Shown: positions 9,037 to 17,701 of the stretch, one piece after another
How positions within the stretch are numbered: position 1 is the first letter of the stretch
Layout: every line of letters starts with the position of its first letter
Source: a bacterium
GTDB taxonomy: Bacteria > Hinthialibacterota > Hinthialibacteria > H5-UNCL2
NCBI GenBank assembly: GCA_015075175.1
Contig: JABTUV010000002.1
Location: 62,001-126,000 of the forward strand
DNA: 64,000 bases
Direction: 5' to 3'
The notes under the pieces: generated by a model
Database searches by the model: none
What the model was told of the DNA's origin: nothing
The model's input: the letters and a program-made list of their open reading frames with translations, nothing else
Translations under genes and position numbers: made by a program

Positions 9037-10757
9037 GATTGATCATGGTCGGCCATCCCAACGTGGGTAAGAGTGCGCTTTTCAACCGGCTCACCGGCGC
9101 GCGCGTGGTGGTTTCCAACTATCCAGGAACCACGGTGGAGTTCACGCGCGGCGTGATGCGTCTCGTGGGACGGCGCGTTGAAGTTCTGGATTTTCCCGGG
9201 ACCTACTCGCTGGATTCCAGCTGCAAGGCCGAAGAGGTCGTGCTCGCGGGGTTGGAGGAGATGGCGCCGGACGACGTCCTGCTCAATGTGGTGGACTCGA
9301 CCAACCTGGAGCGCAACCTGGGCCTGACTCTGCAACTCCTGTCGCTGCGGCGGCCCATGCTGGTCGCGCTGAATTTCTGGGATGAGGCGCAGCACACGGG
9401 CGTCAGCATCGACGCACCGGCGCTGGAGCAGCGGCTGGGCGTCCCTTGCGTTCCGGTGGTCGCGGTCGCGGGACTGGGCATCCGGACCCTCGTCGAGAGA
9501 ATTCGCGAGTCCAGACCGTCCACTTACCTGTTGAACGGCCGCTGCCGCTGGGAAGCCGTGGGCGAGATTGTGCGCGAGGTGCAGACCCTACGCCATCGCC
9601 ACCACACATGGCGCGAGCGACTCGGCGACGCCTCGCTGCAACCATTCACCGGCGCGGCCATCGCGGTCGTGGTGTTGGGAGGTTCGATGGCGGTCGTGCA
9701 CTGGGTGGGGGAAGGGTTGATCGAGGGCGTATGCGAGCCGCTCTTCGTGCGGATGTGGACACCGGCCGTACTGTGGCTCTCCACGCATTGGGGGAACGAA
9801 GGTTGGCTGCATGACGTCCTGATTGGAACGCTGACAGGCGGAGAGATCAATTACGGCGAGTCATTCGGCCTGCTGACGACCGGACTCTACGTTCCCCTGG
9901 CCGTGATCCTTCCCTATGTCTTCGCCTTCTACTCCGTGCTGGCCGTTTTGGAGGATTCGGGTTACCTGCCGCGGTTGGCCGTGCTGGCGGATCGACTCAT
10001 GCACACGGTCGGACTGCACGGCATGGGCGTCATTCCGATGCTTCTGGGGATGGGCTGCAACGTGCCGGGCGCGCTCTCCTGCCGCATCATGGAGAGCGAG
10101 CGGGAGCGCTTCATCGCTTCCGCGCTGCTGGCAATCGGAGTTCCGTGCATGGCGCAGACCGCCATGATCGTGGGCCTGGCGGGCCGCTACCCGCTTGCCC
10201 TTCCCATCATCTTCGGTTCGCTGGTCATCATCTGGTTTGCGCTCGGATTGCTCATGAACCGCTTTCTTCCCGGCGAGAGCCCGGAGATTCTCGTGGATGT
10301 TCCCCCCTATCGCCGGCCGAGAGTCCGGTCGCTGGCCAAAAAAGTGGGCATGCACCTCACGTGGTATCTGCGCGAGGCGGTCCCCTTTGTCTTGCTGGGC
10401 GTGCTCCTGGCCAACCTGCTCTACCACCTCGGCGTCATCGCATTCGCCGGCAGGCTGGCCGCGCCGGTGGTGGGCGGAGTCCTGGGTCTGCCGGCGGAGT
10501 CCGTCGGCGGGCTGCTGATCGGACTGTTACGCAAGGATCTGGCGGTCGGCATGCTGGCCCCGCTGGATCTTCCCTTCCGCCAGACGGTCGTCGCTTGCGT
10601 CGTGCTGGTCCTCTATTTCCCCTGTGTGGCCACCCTTCCCGTGCTGCTCAAGGAGCTGGGGAGCAGACAGATGCTGCTGGCCGCCGCCATCATGATCGGT
10701 ACGGCATTGGCCGCCGGCGGTATTCTCAATCTTGCCCTGTGGGCGACCGTGGGCTGA
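9033..10757 (+). CDS. feoB: Ferrous iron transport protein B (FeoB)
   Basis: 574 residues. The N-terminal G domain has G1 GHPNVGKS (7-14), the switch threonines in NYPGTTVE, G3 DFPG and G4 NFWD. The remaining two thirds are membrane spans with two Gate-type segments (GVIPMLLGMGCNVPGA and VGGLLIGLLRKDLAVGML). It is shorter than the usual 700 or more residues, mainly through a short linker helical domain and C-terminus. FeoB imports Fe(II) across the inner membrane. It lies in one operon with feoA and the Fe-S genes, so iron uptake appears coupled to cluster handling. Confidence 0.92.
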   Translation: MRLIMVGHPNVGKSALFNRLTGARVVVSNYPGTTVEFTRGVMRLVGRRVEVLDFPGTYSLDSSCKAEEVVLAGLEEMAPDDVLLNVVDSTNLERNLGLTLQLLSLRRPMLVALNFWDEAQHTGVSIDAPALEQRLGVPCVPVVAVAGLGIRTLVERIRESRPSTYLLNGRCRWEAVGEIVREVQTLRHRHHTWRERLGDASLQPFTGAAIAVVVLGGSMAVVHWVGEGLIEGVCEPLFVRMWTPAVLWLSTHWGNEGWLHDVLIGTLTGGEINYGESFGLLTTGLYVPLAVILPYVFAFYSVLAVLEDSGYLPRLAVLADRLMHTVGLHGMGVIPMLLGMGCNVPGALSCRIMESERERFIASALLAIGVPCMAQTAMIVGLAGRYPLALPIIFGSLVIIWFALGLLMNRFLPGESPEILVDVPPYRRPRVRSLAKKVGMHLTWYLREAVPFVLLGVLLANLLYHLGVIAFAGRLAAPVVGGVLGLPAESVGGLLIGLLRKDLAVGMLAPLDLPFRQTVVACVVLVLYFPCVATLPVLLKELGSRQMLLAAAIMIGTALAAGGILNLALWATVG

Positions 10758-10772
10758 ACGGAGAATCACGGC

Positions 10773-12066
10773 ATGGTGAAGGAAATCGTCGTCATCAGCG
10801 GCAAGGGAGGCACCGGCAAGACCAGCCTGACCGCGGCTTTCGCGGTACTGGCGCAACGCGCCGTCATTGCCGATTGCGACGTGGACGAGGCGGACTTGCA
10901 CCTGATTCTCTCGCCGGACGTGCGCGAGCGCCACGAATTCCGCAGCGGACAGGAAGCCATGATCCGCGCCGCGGACTGCATCGGTTGCGGGGCGTGCCTG
11001 GCCTGGTGCCGGTTTGACGCCATCCGGATGAATGGACAGGTTGCGGGCGAAACCGCGTTCAGCGTCGATCCGATCGCCTGCGAGGGTTGCGGCGTGTGCG
11101 TGCGCTTCTGCCCGGCGAAGGCCATCGATCTCTCCGAGCGACGCTGCGGCGAGTGGACGGTGTCGGAGACCCGCTGCGGCCCCATGATTCACGCTCGCCT
11201 TGGCCCGGCGGCGGAAAACTCGGGCAAACTGGTTTCGCTGGTGCGCCGCGAGGCCCGCCGCATCGCCGGGCGGCAGGATCGCTCCCTCATCCTCGTCGAC
11301 GGTCCGCCCGGCATCGGCTGCCCCGTCATCGCCTCGCTGACCGGCGCTGACTCCGTACTGCTGGTTACAGAACCCACGCTGTCCGGCGAGCACGACCTGA
11401 AGCGCGTGCTCGAGCTCGCCTTGCACTTCGGCATCCCCGCGGCGGTGTCGGTGAACAAGTGGGACCTCTCTCCCGAGATCACGGAACGCATCGAAATCAA
11501 GGCCCGCCAGGCCGGCGCGCGCGTGCTCGGGCGCGTCCGCTACGACGAAGGAGTCACGCAAGCGCAAATGCAGGCGCGGGCCGTGGTGGAGATCGACACT
11601 GCGGCCGCCCATGACGTGCTCTACCTGTGGCACGAAGGCTCAACCTCACTGGGGCGTGAGATGGAAACATCCGCCGACTCATTTTACTCGCCGAACTTGC
11701 GCGATCACGCGCTGCACCCGCGAAACATGGGGCCGCCGGCCGATTTCACCGGCCACGCGCGCACTACCGGCCCGTGCGGCGACACGTTGGAGTTCTGGCT
11801 CGGAGTCCGCAACGGTACCGTTGAGAAGGCCGCCTTCACCACCGACGGCTGCGCCTTCTCCCACGCCTACGACAGTGTTGCGACCTGCCTGGCGGAGGGC
11901 AAGAGCATCGCGCAGGTGGCCTCGTGGCTGAGGCGGACATCCTGGAAGTTCTCCACGGTCTGCCCGAAGAGCATGAGCATTGCCCCCTCTTGGCGGCAAC
12001 CACGCTCCGGGCTGCCTGTGTCAATGCGAAAGAGACACCATCAACGCCCGCGGGGCAGGAGCTTAA
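10773..12066 (+). CDS. MinD-type ATPase with ferredoxin insert, fused in frame to an IscU-like scaffold domain (frameshift in the latter)
   Basis: Residues 1-290 repeat the architecture of the upstream MinD gene: SGKGGTGKTS, CDVDEADLH, then ferredoxin motifs CIGCGACLAWC and CEGCGVCVRFC, then VDGPPGIGCPV and VTEPTLSGEHD. The frame continues without a stop into an IscU/NifU-N-like domain (YSPNLRDHALHPRNMG, TGPCGDTLEFWL, TTDGCAFSHAYDS). The end of that domain (EVLHGLPEEHEHCPLLAATT) is in another frame; one missing base near 11925 explains it. All three scaffold cysteines are present. An ATG at 11660 could start the scaffold separately. The end is uncertain: a TAA at 12064 fits only if a second indel exists. 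Confidence 0.8.
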
Positions 12067-12070
12067 GACC

Positions 12071-12409
12071 ATGAGAATCGCCATTCCCCTCGCCGCCGGA
12101 CGACTCTCGGCGCACTTTGGACATTGCGAAAGTTTCGCCCTGCTGGACGTCGACGTCGATTCCAAGCAGGTCCTGAAGCGCGAGGACGTGCCAGCCCCGC
12201 CGCACGAGCCAGGGCTCTTGCCGCGATGGCTGGCGGAGCGCCAAGCGACCGTGATCATCGCCGGCGGCAAGGGGCAGCGGGCCCAGGATCTCTTCGCCGA
12301 GCAAGGCATTCAAGTGGTCGTCGGTGCGCCGGCGGAGACGCCCGAGCGCCTGGTCGTCGCTTTTCTCGCCGGCACATTGCAAGTGGGAACCAACACCTGC
12401 GACCACTGA
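12071..12409 (+). CDS. NifX/NifB-type (dinitrogenase cofactor-like) protein
   Basis: 112 residues, with AGGAG 9 bases before the ATG. The opening MRIAIPLAAGRLSAHFGHC is the classic form of this family, with FGHC and IIAGGKGQRAQDLF segments and a terminal CDH. Third NifX-like gene of the cluster. The upstream IscU-like frame runs into it without a stop, so the two may be coupled or partly fused. Confidence 0.85.
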   Translation: MRIAIPLAAGRLSAHFGHCESFALLDVDVDSKQVLKREDVPAPPHEPGLLPRWLAERQATVIIAGGKGQRAQDLFAEQGIQVVVGAPAETPERLVVAFLAGTLQVGTNTCDH

Positions 12410-12531
12410 CGCGCGGGGCACCGCCCATCGCGTCCGCATCATACTGTTCCCCGGTCGCAAGGGAGCGTTTGTGTTGGTGTTTCCGTGCGCATCCCTCCGC
12501 AAGGAGACAAACAATAAGGGAGGTTACGACG

Positions 12532-13701
12532 ATGTTGAAACGCGGAATGGAGGCTCTTGTCAAGACAGTCCTGTGCATCGGCATGCCCTTGCTTGTAGCC
12601 GTGGTTCCGGCATATGCCGGTCCGGGCTACGTGGGCAGCGCCGACTTGGACGGCAATGGGGAAGTCGACTACGATGACGTGCTGCAGCTCCACAAGCAGT
12701 GGCACACCTCGGGTACCGGCAGCGGCATCTCCTACGATTCCGTTCTGCCGCAGGGTCGGACGCTGCCGGGAAGCCAACACGGGACGACCCGCGGCATGAA
12801 GCATTTTGTCGATCGGGCGGACGGCATCGGGCCGCTGACCGGCGTGGGCTACAGCCAGCTGGCTTGCCAGAGCTGCCATACACCCAACTGCCATTCCTGC
12901 CATGCCGGCAACGCCCAGCGGCAGGTGGCCACGTGCTTTCGCTGCCACAGCCGCCAGGCGCTTAATCAGAACACGCTCAAGCTCAGCGACGTGCACGTGA
13001 CGGCGGGCATGGAGTGCGTGGACTGCCATACCGACAGCGACCTGCACGGTGACGGCGTGGAGCGGGATTCAATGCTGGCCGGAGATATCGAGATCAAGTG
13101 CGCGTCCTGCCACGACATCGGCCAGATAGCCAATCCGCCGCTCGAGCATACCCTGCACGCCGCCAAGATTGACTGCTCGGCGTGCCACGTGCAGTCCGTC
13201 GTGACCTGCTATAACTGCCACTACGACACGGAGATCAATGAAAATCGCAAGATCAACGTGGGAGCGCAGAAGAACTACTTGTTGCTCGTGAACGGCCGGG
13301 ACAACAAGATCGAAGCCGCCACTTACATGGCCCTGTACTACCGCGGGCAGGCGCCCACGCCGGCGGAAGGCAAGTCCTTCGTCGTCTATGCGCCTTTCTA
13401 CAATCACGCCGTGGTGGGACCGGGAGCGCGCACGTGCGACGACTGCCACGATAACGCCAACGTGCGGCAGATAGATTCCGCCGGCGCGCTCACGATGGCC
13501 GGCCTGGCGCAATCGGGAGTCAGTGTGGATCACGCCACCGGTGTGATCCCGATCGTGGACGGCGTGGACTACGGATTCCAGTTCTTCGACCACGACGGAA
13601 CCACCTGGGTCCCGGCCAAGACCGCCATAGACCAGATTCAGTTTGGATTCTGTTCACCGCTAACGCAGGAGCAGTTCAACAAACTCAAGACTCCACACTG
13701 A
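12532..13701 (+). CDS. Secreted octaheme cytochrome c with an N-terminal dockerin-like EF-hand
   Basis: 389 residues from an ATG preceded by GGGAGG. A signal peptide is followed by one dockerin-type calcium loop (DLDGNGEVDYDDVLQLHKQW) and then eight CxxCH heme sites: CQSCH, CHSCH, CFRCH, CVDCH, CASCH, CSACH, CYNCH and CDDCH. It should be a periplasmic or surface electron carrier. The close spacing of the first two sites (LACQSCHTPNCHSCH) suggests stacked hemes. It lies 122 bp after the metal operon, so linkage to iron handling or respiration is plausible but unproven. The EF-hand on a multiheme cytochrome is unusual. Confidence 0.88.
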   Translation: MLKRGMEALVKTVLCIGMPLLVAVVPAYAGPGYVGSADLDGNGEVDYDDVLQLHKQWHTSGTGSGISYDSVLPQGRTLPGSQHGTTRGMKHFVDRADGIGPLTGVGYSQLACQSCHTPNCHSCHAGNAQRQVATCFRCHSRQALNQNTLKLSDVHVTAGMECVDCHTDSDLHGDGVERDSMLAGDIEIKCASCHDIGQIANPPLEHTLHAAKIDCSACHVQSVVTCYNCHYDTEINENRKINVGAQKNYLLLVNGRDNKIEAATYMALYYRGQAPTPAEGKSFVVYAPFYNHAVVGPGARTCDDCHDNANVRQIDSAGALTMAGLAQSGVSVDHATGVIPIVDGVDYGFQFFDHDGTTWVPAKTAIDQIQFGFCSPLTQEQFNKLKTPH

Positions 13702-13861
13702 CGGGCGTCGCCTGTCCGGTTCGGCTGGACTTCGCATCCGTACCGGAGAGCCGTGGGGAATAGCGTGTTGCATGAGGCAAACGTTTCCACCATGCGCTTC
13801 TCCGGGAGCGGTGTGCCCGTAAACGTCCCTCGTCCCCTCGTGGCGGCGCGGAAGGAGCATG
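13702..13861. other. Short convergent intergenic spacer
   Basis: Separates the cytochrome gene (plus) from the methyltransferase gene (minus), whose stop codons face each other. No strong hairpin-plus-T-run terminator or other feature is recognised. Confidence 0.4.
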
Positions 13862-14505
13862 TCAGGAAGTCTTTTCCGCGTGCAGCAGGTAGCCGGTCTC
13901 CGGACCGTCCAAGAGCTGCTGCACGGTCAATCCCGCTTGTTCCACGCTACCGACCATAGCCGAGGGCGTCGGGCAGTTCGTGGCGCGCGACCGGGGCGGA
14001 CGGCCGCGATGGAAGCTGTTGAGTTTGTCGCGAGGGTCCACGTGGCAGATCCACAGATTTGCGCCCGGTTTCATGGTACGCGCCATTTCCGCGAGGGCAT
14101 CCTGCGGGCGTAGGAATGTGGAAAGACGTTGAAGCAAACGACCTGGTCAAACCAGGCGTCCGGCTGCGGCAGCGCGTAGACGGAACGCACGGCGAACGTA
14201 GCCTGTGAAGGCAGGGCTCTCGCCCGTGCCTGCCGGATCATCGCGCGCGAGACATCCACGGCGAAGACCTCGCCTTCCGGACCGACGGCGCCGGCCAGCA
14301 GCGCGGTCAGGCGGCCTTGCCCGCAGCCGGGCTCGAGAATCCGCTCGCCTCTCTGAACCCTCCACTGAGTCATGAAGAAGCGCACGCGGTCGGACTCCTC
14401 GTCGTCGAAAGCGGCAAAGAGGCCCTCACGCGCCAGCTCATCGAAATACTTGCCCACCGAGTGTTCTTCCGGTGTCAGGCCGGCTTCATTGTGCGTTCTA
14501 TGCAT
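13862..14505 (-). CDS. Class I SAM-dependent methyltransferase (frameshifted)
   Basis: About 215 residues if repaired. The start ATG (complement 14503-14505) gives MHRTHNEAGLTPEEHSVGKY. The glycine-rich SAM site LEPGCGQGRLTALL is followed by VFAVDVSRAMI, i.e. motif I and the acidic motif II residue. The first part stops making sense at CFNVFPH; the rest (LRPQDALAEMARTMKPG, ICHVDPRDKLN) is in another frame. One missing T near 14113 (TTTCC read as TTCC) restores the protein. Substrate unknown. It overlaps the end of the metal permease gene by 31 bp, and the pair may be an operon. Confidence 0.82.
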
Positions 14506-15470
14506 AGAAACAACCCCACAATTAGGCTGGAGAGAATCACGATGCATGCACCCACCGGCAGGTCCAACCGGTAGGCCAAAAGCAGTCCGCCGAGCGCGCT
14601 GATCACGCCGAGCAGGGCCGCGGGGAGCAGGGCCCCTTGGCAGCTGCGGGCGACTCGTAGCGCGGCTACCGCGGGATTGCACACCAGACTATGGAGCAGT
14701 TGACCGCCGACGATCTCCAGGTTGATGGTGATCACGCCCGCGGAGAAGAGCAGCAGTGCGCCGAATACCAGCGATTCGGGAAACAACTGGGCAGCCAGCT
14801 GCCGGGAAAACAGGAGTGCCGCCAACTCCTTCTCGAGCACGATGATAAAGATGAGGAGCGCCAGCCCCACGACCGCGATCAGGCCGACCTGCGCGGGCGT
14901 GACGAACAGAATGCTTCCCCACAGGAGGCTGAGCATGGCGGTCTTGGGACCGGTGGAAAGTCCCATGCCCAGCAGTGCCAGCCCCATCGCCAGTGAAAAG
15001 AGCGTGCCCAGCGCCGCGTTGACGTCCAGCTGGCGGTTGGAGAGCAAACCTCCGAGCAGGAGCGCTCCCAAGAGCGCGCCCACAAAGGCCGCCAGCGTGT
15101 GTGAGACGCCCAACAGTTCGCCAAACACGGCGCCGGCCAGCGCCGCATGAGCCGTGCACACCGCCAGGAAGGGCATGCGCAGCCCGATGATATAGACCCC
15201 CAGCAGTCCCGCCGCCGCTCCGCCAAGCACCGCGGTCGCCGCGGCCGGCACGGAGATCGGGCCGATGCTCTTCTTGCTGCCCGTTTCCCACACTTCCAGC
15301 CAGAGCCTCCCCGGCTCCAGCTTCGCAATCGTGTGGTAGGTGAAGTCGATGTGATCCTTCTCCGCCAGTTCGTCTGGGTCCACGAAGACGGCATCAGCCG
15401 CCTCCAAGAGAAGCGTCGCCGCCTTCTCCGCCTTGGGCAGGTCCCGCGCCGCGTCGCCGCTTGTCTCCAT
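14475..15470 (-). CDS. ABC-3 family (ZnuB-type) metal permease with extra N-terminal region
   Basis: 331 residues. From about residue 80 on it is a multi-span membrane protein with the family phrases LRMPFLAVCTAHAALAGAVF, GVSHTLAAFVGALLGALLLG and ITINLEIVGGQLLHSLVCNPA. The first 78 residues are soluble and rich in Asp/Glu (VFVDPDELAEKDHIDFTYHT), which is not usual for ZnuB/MntB and may be a cytoplasmic accessory domain. ATPase and binding protein genes are not adjacent, so it is an orphan permease here. Zn, Mn or Fe cannot be distinguished. Confidence 0.78.
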   Translation of the reverse strand: METSGDAARDLPKAEKAATLLLEAADAVFVDPDELAEKDHIDFTYHTIAKLEPGRLWLEVWETGSKKSIGPISVPAAATAVLGGAAAGLLGVYIIGLRMPFLAVCTAHAALAGAVFGELLGVSHTLAAFVGALLGALLLGGLLSNRQLDVNAALGTLFSLAMGLALLGMGLSTGPKTAMLSLLWGSILFVTPAQVGLIAVVGLALLIFIIVLEKELAALLFSRQLAAQLFPESLVFGALLLFSAGVITINLEIVGGQLLHSLVCNPAVAALRVARSCQGALLPAALLGVISALGGLLLAYRLDLPVGACIVILSSLIVGLFLCIERTMKPA

Positions 15471-15604
15471 CGCCGACGCCGCCGGAGCGCCTCCTCGCGA
15501 TTCGGATGCTACAGCGTCTCACGGCCCAGGTAGTCTTGTCTACGATTCCGCAGAATGGTAGGGTGAGGTTCCACCAACATCCCGATAGGACCTGGAGACT
15601 CGCC

Positions 15605-17209
15605 ATGCATCGCTGCATCCCGCTCGCCCTCATGCTGCTGGTTGCCGTTGCGGCCCTTCCGGCCGAGGAAGGCCGCCAGCCGTCCCTGGACGCCCGCCCG
15701 TCCGCCCTCTACAACGTCCGCGACTTCGGGGCCGTCGGCGACGGCGCGACCCTGGAGACGGCCTCCCTGCAGCGCGCCATCGACACCTGCGCGGAGGCCG
15801 GCGGCGGGATCGTCTTCTACCCGCCCGGCGACTACCTGACCGGTACCCTCGTGCTGCGCAGCCATGTCACGCTCGAGCTCTCCGCCGGTTGCACCATCTG
15901 GGGCAGCACCAACCTGGACGATTACCCGCCCCACGTGCCCGAGTTTCGCTCCTACACGGACAACTACACCGAGCGCAGCCTGATCTATGCCGAAAAGACC
16001 ACGGGAACCGCGCTAATCGGCCGGGGGACCCTTGACGGCAATGGCGCCAGCAGCGCCTTCGATCAGCCCGATGGCCGGCAGCGCCCCTACAAGGAACGGC
16101 CCTACATTATGCGTTTCGTCGAGTGCACGCATCTCCTGGTCTCGGGCGTTACACTGAAAGACACGGCCATGTGGGTGCAGCACTACCTGGCCTGCGAGGA
16201 CGTGCGCATCGAGAACGTCACGGTTCGCAGTCGCATCCCCCGCCGCAACGGCGACGGCATTGATATTGATTCGTGCCGGCGCGTGATTGTAACCGGCTGC
16301 AACATTGACTGCCAGGACGACGCCATCTGCCTGAAGAGCACGTCGGGCAAGGTGTGCCGCGACATCGTGATCAGCGATTGCGTCATTACCACCCACTGCA
16401 ACGCCTTCAAATGCGGGACCGAATCCATCGGCGGCTTTGAGAACGTTACGCTCACCAATTGCACCATGTTCGATACGCGGCTGGCGGGGGTCGCCATCTA
16501 CTCGGTGGACGGCGGCACGGTCAAGAACTTCACGATCTCCAACCTGGTGATGGACAACATCGGCGCCCCGTTCTCTCTGCGCCGCGGCGCGCGCTACCTG
16601 AATCCCTATCCCGGCGGACAGAAGGACACGCCGGGCGAGTTCTCCGGCGTAACTATCCGCGATATCGAGGCGACCAACGTCACCGGCATCGGCTGCCCAA
16701 TCGCGGGGATTCCGGGATATCCCATCGAAGACGTGTCCATCTCGAATGTCCGCGTAACCTTCAAAGGAGGCGGCAAACTGGAGGACACGACGGTAGAGGT
16801 CCCCGAGTTTCCGGCGAAGTATCCGGATTTCTACATGTTCGGCCCGCTGCCGGCGTACGGCGTTTACGCGCGCCACGTGCGCAACCTGTCGCTGGATGGC
16901 CTCACGGTGAGATTCGGCGCGCCGGACCTGCGCCACGCGCTGGTTTGTGACGACGTGGAGAACCTGGTACTGGACAGGTTCGCGCCACAGCGGGCGGAGT
17001 GCGGAGCGCCGCCGATCCGGCTCGTCAATTCGCGCAACATCTGCCTGCGCGGCTGGCTCCCGGCGGAAAACCTGCTGCCGTTCGTGCGCCTCGAAGGCAA
17101 GGAGACGAAGAATATCGTCCTCGATCCCATGCTGATGATTGCGGGCGACAGAACGGTCGAGTTCGGCGAGGACGTCCCCCGGAACGCCGTCCATCGCTGG
17201 ACGCGCTGA
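15605..17209 (+). CDS. Secreted glycoside hydrolase family 28 (polygalacturonase-like)
   Basis: 534 residues from the ATG at 15605 (GGAGA upstream), giving a clean signal peptide (LALMLLVAVAALPAEE). The pectate-lyase-like start YNVRDFGAVGDGATLETAS is typical of GH28. The right-handed beta-helix then carries the catalytic aspartates in NGDGIDIDSC and QDDAICLKS. It should hydrolyse alpha-galacturonide or related linkages in pectin-like or rhamnogalacturonan glycans outside the cytoplasm. Length and motifs are normal. It is a stand-alone gene. Confidence 0.9.
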   Translation: MHRCIPLALMLLVAVAALPAEEGRQPSLDARPSALYNVRDFGAVGDGATLETASLQRAIDTCAEAGGGIVFYPPGDYLTGTLVLRSHVTLELSAGCTIWGSTNLDDYPPHVPEFRSYTDNYTERSLIYAEKTTGTALIGRGTLDGNGASSAFDQPDGRQRPYKERPYIMRFVECTHLLVSGVTLKDTAMWVQHYLACEDVRIENVTVRSRIPRRNGDGIDIDSCRRVIVTGCNIDCQDDAICLKSTSGKVCRDIVISDCVITTHCNAFKCGTESIGGFENVTLTNCTMFDTRLAGVAIYSVDGGTVKNFTISNLVMDNIGAPFSLRRGARYLNPYPGGQKDTPGEFSGVTIRDIEATNVTGIGCPIAGIPGYPIEDVSISNVRVTFKGGGKLEDTTVEVPEFPAKYPDFYMFGPLPAYGVYARHVRNLSLDGLTVRFGAPDLRHALVCDDVENLVLDRFAPQRAECGAPPIRLVNSRNICLRGWLPAENLLPFVRLEGKETKNIVLDPMLMIAGDRTVEFGEDVPRNAVHRWTR

Positions 17210-17664
17210 CATCCCCCGTGTCACGGGCAACCGACTGCAGGCGCGCCGATAGGTGGCCGCGTTTCAGGAAGTCTGCGGTCCCTGCGCCAGGGCCACGGGT
17301 GGTCCGTCTCCCTCATGCGCGCGACGCTTCAATCCCCGCGGGAGCGGCGGTCCCGCCACGACTAGCAGGATAAACGCGGCCACCACAAGCAAGACCCTTA
17401 ACCAACCCCCCTCCCGACTCTCTCCCACCTCCTTTTCCTCACCCCCTTACTCCCCCTATTCCCGACTTCCCATCCGCTCTCGAACTAGGTTCAATATCTA
17501 TGTCCCCATATACTTGGCCCTGAACATAGAAAACCGCCCCACGAACACAGAAATAGTGTCAGAAAGCGTGCATGGCGAGGGCCAGCCCGCAGACCGGCTT
17601 GGTGAAGAGCATGAGCAGCGGGATCGCTTGAGAAATGAAAGGAACGGGAAGGAAGAGGATGTGA
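17210..17664. other. Intergenic region with a long pyrimidine-rich tract
   Basis: 455 bp with no supportable gene. From about 17394 to 17472 the plus strand is almost purely C and T. After 17475 the sequence becomes AT-richer. It may mark the left border of the accessory stretch that follows, but no repeat or tRNA fragment is visible here. Confidence 0.4.
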
Positions 17665-17690
17665 CGGCCCCGGGTTTGAGCCCGGGGCCG
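17665..17690 (-). terminator. Perfect 10-bp hairpin, terminator of the SAP-domain gene
   Basis: CGGCCCCGGG-TTTGAG-CCCGGGGCCG: a perfect 10-bp GC-rich stem with a 6-base loop, 12 bp beyond the stop of the minus-strand gene. No long U-run follows on either strand, so termination is likely but not classical. Confidence 0.6.
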
Positions 17691-17701
17691 CCTTGTTGCC
17701 G

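Noticed and set aside
3838-12409. Nitrogenase (nif) gene cluster
   Set aside because: NifX- and NifU-like domains occur, but no nifH, nifD, nifK, nifE, nifN or nifB is present. The proteins are the stand-alone types found in non-fixers.
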